64,000 nucleotides of DNA from an uncultured Saprospiraceae bacterium (GTDB taxonomy: Bacteria; Bacteroidota; Bacteroidia; Chitinophagales; Saprospiraceae), in the NCBI GenBank assembly GCA_937929835.1, contig CALFUU010000054.1, forward strand, positions 1-64,000, written 5' to 3'. This document shows positions 37,196 to 48,156 of the stretch, in pieces (position 1 is the first letter of the stretch; each line of letters opens with the position of its first letter). The notes under the pieces were generated by a model. It saw nothing but the letters and a program-made list of their open reading frames with translations, had not been told where the DNA came from and did no database searches. The position numbers were made by a program, and so were the translations under genes.

Positions 37196-39367
37196 ATGTC
37201 TAAAGGAAAGAAACAAAAGAAAGGAATCAAAAGGAGAATGTTTCTCAAGAGATCAGGTGTCGGCATAGGTTTGATGATAGGCGGTGTATGGCTTACAAGA
37301 AACCCTATCCGACGAACAATTATCAAAACGAGTGAAACCCTCGTTGTCCCTTACGCAGGACCGACCTCTGATCCACTACTCTGGCTACAAATCACGCCAG
37401 ATAATAATCTAATACTCCATAGCTCTAAGGTAGAAATGGGTCAAGGCACCTTTACTGGCTTGGCGCAGATCGTTGCGGATGAAATGGGTCTGCCCATAGA
37501 AAAAATAAAAGTCGTCCACGCTGAAACCAAAGCGGGTAACCTAGATCCATTTGGAACGGGAGGCAGTATGTCTATAGCCAGCCTTTGGGTTCCTCTAAGA
37601 GAAATGGCGGCGACACTAAATCTGATGTTACTTAATAAAGCAGCAGAAAAATTATCGGTAAATCCAGATACGCTTAGATTAGAGGGTGGTACAATCACTG
37701 ACGGCTCACAATCATTGACTTATGGTCAGATAGTAGCAGACGTCACAGAGTGGGATATCCCCAGTACGCCACCACTGAAGAAAAGGTCAGAATATACTTA
37801 CCTCGGAAAACCCGTACCACGAGTAGACCTCAAAGAAAAAGTAATGGGGGCTCCGATATTTGGAATAGATGCTGAGTATCCGGATATGCTATATGCCTCA
37901 GTTGTTAGATCTAGACTGATAGATGCGCAGATGCAAAATTTTGATACCACCGAAGCGGAAAGGATGCCAGGCGTTATTAAAATCTATCAAGACGAGGACT
38001 TCATAGGTGTTATTGCAGAGACCCATATCCAAGCAGAAACGGCTCGTAAAAAAATAAAATTTGACTACAACAAAAATGCAGACTGGAGCCTAGCGGATAT
38101 TGAAGAAAAAATAACTGTTGGAAACGGAAATAAAACCATCGTCCAAAAAGAGGGGCCAATAGTAGAGGACATCGATGAGGATGCCGAGATAATAGAATTA
38201 GCATTTCGCTCGTCCATAGGGGCACATGCACAGATGGAACCTAATGGTGCAGTAGCCAACTATCAAGAAGGAAATCTAGAAATAAAAGTCTCTACGCAAG
38301 TCCCCCAGTTAACGCAGTCCGAAGTAGCTAAGGCGATGGGAATGTCTAAGAAAGAGGTCAATATCATCCCTACTTTTTTAGGGGGAGGCTTTGGCAGACG
38401 GCTACACACACCCAATGCCATACAAGCCGCTAAGATGTCTAAGGCTATCGGTAGACCCGTCAAATCCTTTTTTGATCGACAACAAGAATTCCAAAACGAT
38501 ACCTTCAGGCCACCGACACATCACGTAATGAAGGCAGCGGTGAAGGACGGGGAGATACTCGGTATAGAGCACCAGTTTGCCAGTGGAGATACCTTGTTTA
38601 ATTCTGCAATGGACCCTGGAATAGAGAGAGTTGTCAGGGCAGATATCGGCTCAGTGAGAGGCGGAACGATTATCTATGATGGGATGCCAAGAAGAGCCAC
38701 CTACTATCACGTTGACTTGCCATTTGCGACCAGCTTCTGGAGAAGTCTTGGCTTATTGGCCAATGCCTTTGCTATTGAGAGTTTTATCGATGAGTTGGCC
38801 CTCAAGACCAAACAAAGTCCAGTAGACCTGCGACTCCAATATATGAGGGATGACAATCCCTATATCGTCAGAGCCAAAAAGGTTCTGAAAACCTGTGCAC
38901 AGAAAGCGGGCTATACAGATGAGGTAAAAGATGGAAGAGCAATGGGTATCGCCTTGACTATAGACACGGGCAGTCCTTGTGCCCACGTAGCAGAAGTGTC
39001 GATAGTGGAAGGTAGCATCAAGATCCATAAAGTCACTGCAGTACTAGACTGTGGCATTGCTGTCAATCCAGATCAAGTTAGAGCACAGGTAGAGGGCTGT
39101 GTGTGTATGGGTATAAGTGCTGCCTTATACGAGAAGATGGACTTAAAGGAGAACAAGCTGTTTCCTATCAACTACGGCTCCTATGATATGGCGTTGATGC
39201 GGGATACTCCTAAAGAAATAGACGTTGTCTTGATTGAAGGCATCGACAAGCCTGGACCTGTAGGAGAGCCTCCTCTCGGACCTATAGGTGCGGCTATATC
39301 TAATGCCCTCAGAAGATTAACTGGAGAGCGGTTGACTCAGATGCCCTTGTCTGCATTTATAAGTTAG
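37196..39367 (+). CDS. Molybdopterin-binding aldehyde/xanthine dehydrogenase family subunit (isoquinoline 1-oxidoreductase beta-like), Tat-type signal
   Basis: RRMFLKRSGVGIGLMIGG; VEMGQGTFTGLAQIVADE; FLGGGFGRRLHTPNAIQAAKMSKAIGRPVK; GPVGEPPLGPIGAAISNA. Confidence 0.94.
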   Translation: MSKGKKQKKGIKRRMFLKRSGVGIGLMIGGVWLTRNPIRRTIIKTSETLVVPYAGPTSDPLLWLQITPDNNLILHSSKVEMGQGTFTGLAQIVADEMGLPIEKIKVVHAETKAGNLDPFGTGGSMSIASLWVPLREMAATLNLMLLNKAAEKLSVNPDTLRLEGGTITDGSQSLTYGQIVADVTEWDIPSTPPLKKRSEYTYLGKPVPRVDLKEKVMGAPIFGIDAEYPDMLYASVVRSRLIDAQMQNFDTTEAERMPGVIKIYQDEDFIGVIAETHIQAETARKKIKFDYNKNADWSLADIEEKITVGNGNKTIVQKEGPIVEDIDEDAEIIELAFRSSIGAHAQMEPNGAVANYQEGNLEIKVSTQVPQLTQSEVAKAMGMSKKEVNIIPTFLGGGFGRRLHTPNAIQAAKMSKAIGRPVKSFFDRQQEFQNDTFRPPTHHVMKAAVKDGEILGIEHQFASGDTLFNSAMDPGIERVVRADIGSVRGGTIIYDGMPRRATYYHVDLPFATSFWRSLGLLANAFAIESFIDELALKTKQSPVDLRLQYMRDDNPYIVRAKKVLKTCAQKAGYTDEVKDGRAMGIALTIDTGSPCAHVAEVSIVEGSIKIHKVTAVLDCGIAVNPDQVRAQVEGCVCMGISAALYEKMDLKENKLFPINYGSYDMALMRDTPKEIDVVLIEGIDKPGPVGEPPLGPIGAAISNALRRLTGERLTQMPLSAFIS

Positions 39368-40282
39368 TTGACATTGAATGTAATGATGAGTAAATTATTC
39401 TTATTGCTTATTTTCCTAAGTTGTTCTGACAACCAGAAAAATATAGAAGAGATTGAGAAGGGGATAGAATTAGGCTTCATATCTAATCTTCCTTTCAATT
39501 TCAAAATTCCTGACGAGACTATAGTCTTGGATCGTGAGCTCACTGAGGTATCAGGACTGGCCTATGATGCTCAATCAAATACTTTCCTTTGTCATAATGA
39601 CGAGCAATCCAAAGTATATTATTTAGACAAGTATCTTCAGCCTATTAACTCAAGCAAATGGGGTAGAAAGGGTGATTTTGAAGCTATAGAAATACGAGAG
39701 AATACCATCTACTTTCTCAAAAGTAACGGGACACTTTATCTCCATAATAAAACCACCCAAGAAGTAGAAATCCTAAAAACACCCCTAAAAAACATACAAG
39801 AATCAGAAGGTTTATGCTTCGACTATCAATCCAACAACACTTTATTAATAGCCTGCAAAGGCAATCCACTGAAATCTAAAGATCAAAAAAATACAAAGTG
39901 CATCTATAGTTATGACATCAACAAGCAATCGCTCAATGACGAACCCAAGCTTACAATATCTATTGATACACTAGCTGATTTTAAAAAAACGAAACTCAAA
40001 AAAAAGCTAAGCTCAAAACAAAACTCAAAGTTGAAAAAATTTGCACCCTCCGCCATTGCAGTAGATCCCTTTTCTGGAGATTATTATATTACATCAGCAA
40101 GAGGGTCATCACTCATTATCTACGATAAGCAACAACAACTCAAAGACGTCATCTTCCTTAACGCAACAACCATCCCACAACCAGAGGGCCTAACTTTTGA
40201 TGAGGCAGGCAACCTGTATATTGCAACGGAAGGACAAAGGAGTAGTGGAAAAATATTTAAGTTCCTACGGCGTCTCCAATAG
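39368..40282 (+). CDS. SdiA-regulated/NHL-like beta-propeller lipoprotein
   Basis: Lipobox LIFLSC; ELTEVSGLAYDAQSNTFLCHNDEQSKVYYLD, GDFEAIEI, QPEGLTFDEAGNLYIATEG. Confidence 0.85.
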   Translation: MTLNVMMSKLFLLLIFLSCSDNQKNIEEIEKGIELGFISNLPFNFKIPDETIVLDRELTEVSGLAYDAQSNTFLCHNDEQSKVYYLDKYLQPINSSKWGRKGDFEAIEIRENTIYFLKSNGTLYLHNKTTQEVEILKTPLKNIQESEGLCFDYQSNNTLLIACKGNPLKSKDQKNTKCIYSYDINKQSLNDEPKLTISIDTLADFKKTKLKKKLSSKQNSKLKKFAPSAIAVDPFSGDYYITSARGSSLIIYDKQQQLKDVIFLNATTIPQPEGLTFDEAGNLYIATEGQRSSGKIFKFLRRLQ

Positions 40283-40296
40283 CCAACAATACGGTT

Positions 40297-41061
40297 TTAG
40301 GCCAACATATATCCACCATCGGCAGTATAGCAGGCTCCAGTGACATAACTCGAGGCACTTGATGCCAAGAACAATGCCAATCCTGAAATCTCATCAGGTT
40401 GTGCCATACGCTGCAAAGGCAACTGCTTCGTAAATGCTTTCAACATATCTTCGTTAGCCCAGATCGCTTTACTGAATTTAGTTTGTATGAGCCCAGGACA
40501 GATGGCATTAGATCGGATACCAGATCGACCCCATTCCTTGGCTTGAGACTTGGTCAGCATTATCAATGCCGCCTTAGAAATAGAATAGAGTCCAAGACCA
40601 AATGAAGGCTTAAGACCTTCTACAGAAGCAATGTTTATAACAGAACCTCCTCCACGTTCTTTCATCATCGGTAGACATAAGTTGGAAAGAGTAAACGCAG
40701 CACGAACATTCACATTCATAATTTTATCAAAAACCTCAGTCGTATTTTCAGAGAGTTGCCCAAAAACTGGATTGGTAGCTGCATTATTGATCAAGATATC
40801 TACTCCTCCACAAGTGTCTTGAGCAAACTGGGCTAATGCTCTAAGCTGTTCCTCTTCTCCTACATTACAAGCTTGGGCATAAGCCTGACCACCAGAATCA
40901 ATAATCTCATTGGCCACTAGCTCTATGGCTTCTTGAGAACGACTACTTACGATAACTTGAGCACCATTAGCCGCAAGGAACTTAGCAATACTGGCCCCTA
41001 TGCCCTTAGATGAGCCCGTAATCAAAGCTACCTTTCCAGTTAGGTCAAACTGTGCTTTCAT
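40297..41061 (-). CDS. SDR family oxidoreductase
   Basis: ALITGSSKGIGASIAKFLA, LINNAATNP, YSISKAALIMLTK. Confidence 0.95.
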   Translation of the reverse strand: MKAQFDLTGKVALITGSSKGIGASIAKFLAANGAQVIVSSRSQEAIELVANEIIDSGGQAYAQACNVGEEEQLRALAQFAQDTCGGVDILINNAATNPVFGQLSENTTEVFDKIMNVNVRAAFTLSNLCLPMMKERGGGSVINIASVEGLKPSFGLGLYSISKAALIMLTKSQAKEWGRSGIRSNAICPGLIQTKFSKAIWANEDMLKAFTKQLPLQRMAQPDEISGLALFLASSASSYVTGACYTADGGYMLA

Positions 41062-41149
41062 AGATCATTTTTTTCTTAATTCGGAGTAAAGAAAATGCTA
41101 ATTTGAGCTAATCAAGAAAAAACCCAATAATAAGATTAGAGAATAACCT

Positions 41150-41896
41150 ATGCCTCAACCAAAGATTGTCGTTATTACTGGAGCTGCCTCTGGAATAGGT
41201 GCTGCTACTGCAAGATTATTTGCCGACCAGGGCCATCATTTAGTCCTTCTAGATGTTGCCTTCGAATCGCCTCGACCAGCGTCCAATGATGAGAATGATG
41301 CATCTGCCTTACGCCTCAAAGTCGACGTCAGTGAAGCCCAAGAGGTAAAAACCGCTATCGACCATATCATTACGACACTTGGTCAGATTGATGTACTGGT
41401 TAACAATGCGGGAGTAGGCACCAAAGAATTTGTAAAAACTGAACATCACGATATCGATGACTGGGAACGCGTTATCGCTATAAATCAAACGAGTGTCTTT
41501 TATTGTATGAAGTATGTTCTGCAGCAAATGACTCGACAAGGCTTCGGCAATATCATCAATGTTGCTTCACTAGCTGGACTAAAAGCCTCAGGCTATAACT
41601 TGGCCTATTCCGCCAGCAAATTTGCTGTAGTCGGTATGACCAAATCCGCAGCCCTAGAATATGGAAGTCAAAACATCCGCATCAACTGTGTCTGTCCCGG
41701 CTATACAGAATCACCTTTGCTAGAATCTTTATTTACGATGAAGCCTAAGCTCAAAAAAAGATTGCTACAGTCAACCCCTATGGGTCGATACGGCCTGCCT
41801 GAAGAAATTGCAGAAGCCATTTTGTGGCTTGCCTCAGAAAATTCTAAATATATAACTGGTCAGTCTATCGTTATAGATGGTGGCCTATCCTTGTAA
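41150..41896 (+). CDS. SDR family oxidoreductase
   Basis: VITGAASGIGAATARLFA, LVNNAGVG, YSASKFAVVGMTKSAALEY. Confidence 0.95.
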   Translation: MPQPKIVVITGAASGIGAATARLFADQGHHLVLLDVAFESPRPASNDENDASALRLKVDVSEAQEVKTAIDHIITTLGQIDVLVNNAGVGTKEFVKTEHHDIDDWERVIAINQTSVFYCMKYVLQQMTRQGFGNIINVASLAGLKASGYNLAYSASKFAVVGMTKSAALEYGSQNIRINCVCPGYTESPLLESLFTMKPKLKKRLLQSTPMGRYGLPEEIAEAILWLASENSKYITGQSIVIDGGLSL

Positions 41897-41897
41897 T

Positions 41898-42902
41898 ATG
41901 AACAAACAAATTATACTTAAACAAAGACCAGCTGGTCTTCCTGATGCATCTACTTGGTCACTCCGAGAACAGCCGATTCCCACAGCCGCTGAAGGTCAAG
42001 TCATTATCAAAACGCATTATGTGTCCTTGGACCCAGCTATGCGCGGTTGGATAAGAGATCAGAAATCTTACATACCGCCAGTGGAAATAGATGCCGTAAT
42101 GCGTGCTGGTACAATCGGTACAGTGATAGAGAGTCGCCATCCAAAATTTGCTGTCGGAGATGTACTCTCAGGTTGGGGTGGTGTGCAGCAATATATCGCT
42201 ACAGATGGCGAAGGGCACTTCAAAGTAGACACAAACCTCGTACCTATGACCAAGTACCTAGGCGCTCTAGGGATGCCTGGGATGACAGCTTACTTTGGCA
42301 TCTTGGATGTCGGTAAGATCAAGGAAGGAGAAACAGTGCTCATATCAGGTGCTGCAGGCGCTGTAGGCAGTGTGGCAGGACAGATCGCTAAGATAAAAGG
42401 TTGCACAGTGATCGGCATAGCTGGTGGACCCGAGAAGTGTGCTTATGTTGTCGACCAGCTAGGTTTTGATGGATGTATCGATTATAAAAACACTTCTGTG
42501 AGTAAGGGTATCAAAGAGTATTGTCCAAAAGGCATAGATGTTTATTTTGATAATGTCGGCGGAGAAATTCTAGATGCAGCGCTTGCCAAACTGAGGATGT
42601 ATGGAAGAGTTGTCCTTTGCGGTGCCATATCCCAATACAACAATACAGAACCTATTCAAGGTCCAACAAATTATCTTTCCTTACTCGTCAACAGAGGCGT
42701 GATGCAGGGCCTTATTGTTTTTGACTACGCTAAGAGATATCGCGAAGCTGGACTTGAGATGGGGCAGTGGATGATGGAAGGAAAACTCAAAAGCGAAGAG
42801 ACTATCAAAGAGGGAATAGAAAATTTCCTACCCACTTTCAAGAAACTTTTTAATGGTCAAAAGAAAGGCAAACTCCTTCTTGATATTTTAGATAAATCCT
42901 AA
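41898..42902 (+). CDS. NADP-dependent MDR-family oxidoreductase (CurA/leukotriene B4 dehydrogenase-like)
   Basis: LDPAMRGWIRD, GALGMPGMTAYFGILDVGKIKEGETVLISGAAGAVGSVAGQIAK, DVYFDNVGGEILDA; start MNKQIIL at 41898. Confidence 0.94.
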   Translation: MNKQIILKQRPAGLPDASTWSLREQPIPTAAEGQVIIKTHYVSLDPAMRGWIRDQKSYIPPVEIDAVMRAGTIGTVIESRHPKFAVGDVLSGWGGVQQYIATDGEGHFKVDTNLVPMTKYLGALGMPGMTAYFGILDVGKIKEGETVLISGAAGAVGSVAGQIAKIKGCTVIGIAGGPEKCAYVVDQLGFDGCIDYKNTSVSKGIKEYCPKGIDVYFDNVGGEILDAALAKLRMYGRVVLCGAISQYNNTEPIQGPTNYLSLLVNRGVMQGLIVFDYAKRYREAGLEMGQWMMEGKLKSEETIKEGIENFLPTFKKLFNGQKKGKLLLDILDKS

Positions 42903-42921
42903 ACTGCTAGACGTCGACATT

Positions 42922-43389
42922 ATGAATTATCTGCTTAAATTACAAGAGAAAGTCCACCGATATCCTTTGGGGAAAACGATATTTTCAAGATTGGTGGCCA
43001 GCAAAGCGCCTTACTTCAAAACTATACGACCACACATAGAAGAACTGCGACACAATTACCTTCGCGCTTCTATGAAGAAAAGAAGAAGTGTGGAAAACCA
43101 CCTCGGCACAGTCCACGCCATAGCCAGTTGCAATCTCTGTGAATTTACGGCAGGCATCTGTATGGAAGCTTCCATCCCTAAACACAGACGATGGATTCCC
43201 GTAGGTATGGATGTCCAATATTTAAAGAAAGCAGAATCAGACGTGGAAGCGATTTGCGATCTCTCTCAGGTGGAATGGGAGACTACAGACTCAGTTGATT
43301 GTCAAGTAGCTGTCCTAGACAAAAATAAAGTAGAGGTCGTCAAGGCCATCATCACGATGAAAGTATCTGATAAAAAGAAAAAACAATGA
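42922..43389 (+). CDS. DUF4442 hotdog-fold (thioesterase-like) protein
   Basis: RNHLGTVHAIASCNLCEFTAGI-type motif (here ENHLGTVHAIASCNLCEFTAG), WIPVGMDVQYLKKA. Confidence 0.85.
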   Translation: MNYLLKLQEKVHRYPLGKTIFSRLVASKAPYFKTIRPHIEELRHNYLRASMKKRRSVENHLGTVHAIASCNLCEFTAGICMEASIPKHRRWIPVGMDVQYLKKAESDVEAICDLSQVEWETTDSVDCQVAVLDKNKVEVVKAIITMKVSDKKKKQ

Positions 43390-44360
43390 AAGCCATTTTC
43401 TGCGAATCACTCGGGCTACCGAATCAACTTGTTTATAAAGAAGTACCTGATCTTACACCGAGCAAGAATGAGGTCTTGATCAAAGTAAAAGCCTGTGCTG
43501 TAAATTTTCCCGACACATTGATCATCCAAGGCAAGTATCAATTTAGACCTGACTTGCCTTTTTCTCCAGGCAGTGATATCGCAGGGATCGTACAGGCCGT
43601 TGGACCTGAGGTCAAGAACTACAAAGAGGGTGATAAGGTATTTGGTGTCACCAGATATGGCGGGATGGCCGAACAAATCTTAGTCCAAGAGAGCAATGTC
43701 TTTCCCAAACCTCAAGGTATGGACTACAAAATAGCAGCTTCGTTTCTCTACGCGTACGGAACCTCATTGCATGCACTCAAAGATAGAGCTCAAGTCAAAG
43801 AAGGTGAAACGGTCGTCATTATGGGAGCTGCAGGAGGCGTGGGACTCGCCGCAGTGGACCTCGCTAAGAGATTGGGTGCTAGAGTCATAGCTTGTTGCTC
43901 GACACTAGCCAAGTTGGATTTATGCCAAAGTTATGGGGCAGATGAAATGATCAACTACACTACAGAAGATCTCAAGTCTAGAATCAAAGAACTCACTGGT
44001 GGCAAGGGCGCAGATGTCATCTATGATCCTGTAGGGAGTCACTATACTGAACCCGCACTCAGAGGAATGGCGTGGGGTGGACGCTATTTAGTCGTGGGAT
44101 TTGCAGCGGGGGAGATCCCGAAGATTCCTCTTAACTTGGCACTGCTCAAAGGTTGCTCTATAGTTGGCGTTTTCTGGGGAAGATTTGCACAAGAAGAACC
44201 ACATAACAATATGGCCAACAGCCTTCAGATTCTAGAATGGTTTAGCAAAAGAGAAATAAAACCCCATATCCATAAAGTATTTTCCCTAGAGCAAGCCCCC
44301 TTGGCTATCCAAGAGTTGATGGACAGAAAAGTTCTAGGAAAGGTACTTATTGAAATTTAA
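43386..44360 (+). CDS. NADPH:quinone oxidoreductase family protein
   Basis: NFPDTLIIQGKYQFRPDLPFSPGSDIAG, GETVVIMGAAGGVGLAAVDLAKRLGARVIA, GADVIYDPVGS; ATGA overlap with previous gene. Confidence 0.94.
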   Translation: MKAIFCESLGLPNQLVYKEVPDLTPSKNEVLIKVKACAVNFPDTLIIQGKYQFRPDLPFSPGSDIAGIVQAVGPEVKNYKEGDKVFGVTRYGGMAEQILVQESNVFPKPQGMDYKIAASFLYAYGTSLHALKDRAQVKEGETVVIMGAAGGVGLAAVDLAKRLGARVIACCSTLAKLDLCQSYGADEMINYTTEDLKSRIKELTGGKGADVIYDPVGSHYTEPALRGMAWGGRYLVVGFAAGEIPKIPLNLALLKGCSIVGVFWGRFAQEEPHNNMANSLQILEWFSKREIKPHIHKVFSLEQAPLAIQELMDRKVLGKVLIEI

Positions 44361-44368
44361 CCTCAGAT

Positions 44369-46384
<2,016 letters not shown>

Positions 46385-46395
46385 CTATTGTCGTT

Positions 46396-46815
46396 CTATT
46401 TTCTGTACCAATATTGGGTTCTGCCTAACAGAGGGGTTCCGATATAACCTCTTACTTTCAGCTTATCATCACCATCCAATTTTATGATACATTTATATTC
46501 TTTGCCTGAGGATGGATCGAGGATATAACCTCCAGACCATTCCTTGCCATCTTTTTCCATATCTCTCATCAGCGTCATCCCTACTATGGGCGCATCTTTT
46601 TTGTCTCCTTTGCATACATCACAGTGGGTCTTATCCGCTGCGGGTAATAATTCTCTTACAGTTGCAAACAGGTTTCCACCAATTTTGTGGATTTCGATAT
46701 AAGACTTGGCTGCACCATCTGTATCATCTACTGTCTTCCAGAGACCGAGAGGCGACTGAGCATTGAGACAAAATGTGGCTATTAGGAATACTATTGAACT
46801 TGATAATAATTTCAT
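46396..46815 (-). CDS. DUF2147 secreted protein
   Basis: SPLGLWKTVDDTDGAAKSYIEIHK...GYILDPSSGKEYKCIIKLDGDDKLKVRGYIGTPLLGRTQYWYR. Confidence 0.9.
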   Translation of the reverse strand: MKLLSSSIVFLIATFCLNAQSPLGLWKTVDDTDGAAKSYIEIHKIGGNLFATVRELLPAADKTHCDVCKGDKKDAPIVGMTLMRDMEKDGKEWSGGYILDPSSGKEYKCIIKLDGDDKLKVRGYIGTPLLGRTQYWYRK

Positions 46816-46865
46816 AGCGCTTTTTAATGTAATATAAGTGTATCAACACATTGTTAAGATATAAA

Positions 46866-46937
46866 GTTGGGTATATCCTACTTTAACAAATATCCAACCC
46901 GAAAAACCCCTATTAGACTAAATGTATTCCATAGGGG
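46866..46937. promoter_or_regulatory. Two successive dyads upstream of cassette 2
   Basis: GTTGG...CCAAC (46866-46898) and CCCCTAT-N17-ATAGGGG (46907-46937). Confidence 0.4.
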
Positions 46938-47139
46938 AATCCCACCAAATAGGTATAGCTGAGAAACAAATATAACGAGGACAAAGCTTTGTTAGATATT
47001 ATTGGTTACCTTCAATTTAACATCTTAAGGAAATGTTATGGTCGCAGCACAGTACAGAAAAACAACGTTATCTGAACACAATTACTTACCTCACACTGTG
47101 CTATTCAGTGCCTATCGATTCAATAAACAAATAAGGTAT

Positions 47140-48138
47140 ATGTCAAAAAGAGCCTTAGCACTCTGCCTAAGTATGGTATTCTTATTGCAGCTCAGCGCTC
47201 AGGATATCCATTACTCCCAATTCTTTAATTCACCACTCAATCTCAATCCTGCACTTACAGGTGTGTATAATGGAGATGCAAGAGTACATGCCAATTTTAA
47301 GAATCAGTGGAATAGTGTTCCTGTGGGCTATAATAGTGCAGACCTCGGTGTCGATCTCAAAAAGAGGGTAGGAAAAAAAGCCAATTACTTGGGTTACGGT
47401 GTCCTACTCAATTATGATACAGCTGGAGATCTCAATCTCGGTTGGACGGGGGCTAATGCCTTCTTGGCCTTTGGGATCAAAATTAATGACCATAGTTATC
47501 TCTCTCCAGGAGTGACAGTTGGTTACTATCAGCGGGCATTCGACCAAAGTCTTGCCACAACAGGTAGCCAGTGGAATGGCAAAGTCATCTCAGCAGGCAC
47601 GCCACCCGAGGCCCTAGCCAATGCGTCTATAAACTTTCTAGATGTTGGCGTAGGATTAAATTACAGGTGGCAGAAAAATTATAGGAAGCATATAGACTTG
47701 GGTGGTAGCTTGCTCCATCTTAATACACCAAGCCAGACTTTTTCTGACAATCAAAATTTTGAAGTCAAAAGACCCCAGCGACTATCCTTCTACGGTATAG
47801 TTAACTATAAAATACACGATGATGTAGATCTCGTTGTCAATGGACTCTACAGTACCCAAGCAACTTATGAAGAGATTGTAGTAAATGTGCAAGGGAAAAT
47901 ATACCTAGGGGGCAACAAAGACAAAGCGCTCTTCCTTGGTGCTGGCTATAGATTCAATGATGCTTGGTATCCAATGATCGCTATCCAAGTCGGTCAATTT
48001 TATGGTGGATTTTCTTATGACCTAAATATCTCCAATTTTGATATAGCCACAGGAGGAAGGGGTGGACCCGAACTCGCTCTTCGCTATATATGGGCTAGAG
48101 TCCCAGAGACTGCTTATGAACCTTGCCTCATTTTCTAA
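47140..48138 (+). CDS. PorP/SprF family type IX secretion system membrane protein (cassette 2)
   Basis: AQDIHYSQFFNSPLNLNPALTGVYNGDARVHANFKNQWNSVPV; start MSKRALAL at 47140 preferred over 47038. Confidence 0.94.
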   Translation: MSKRALALCLSMVFLLQLSAQDIHYSQFFNSPLNLNPALTGVYNGDARVHANFKNQWNSVPVGYNSADLGVDLKKRVGKKANYLGYGVLLNYDTAGDLNLGWTGANAFLAFGIKINDHSYLSPGVTVGYYQRAFDQSLATTGSQWNGKVISAGTPPEALANASINFLDVGVGLNYRWQKNYRKHIDLGGSLLHLNTPSQTFSDNQNFEVKRPQRLSFYGIVNYKIHDDVDLVVNGLYSTQATYEEIVVNVQGKIYLGGNKDKALFLGAGYRFNDAWYPMIAIQVGQFYGGFSYDLNISNFDIATGGRGGPELALRYIWARVPETAYEPCLIF

Positions 48139-48156
48139 CTATCAACTATCATCACT

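Noticed and set aside
41097-41112. Direct repeat GCTAAT spaced 10 bp in the divergent SDR promoter region
   Set aside because: Only six bases in an AT-rich spacer; could easily be chance.
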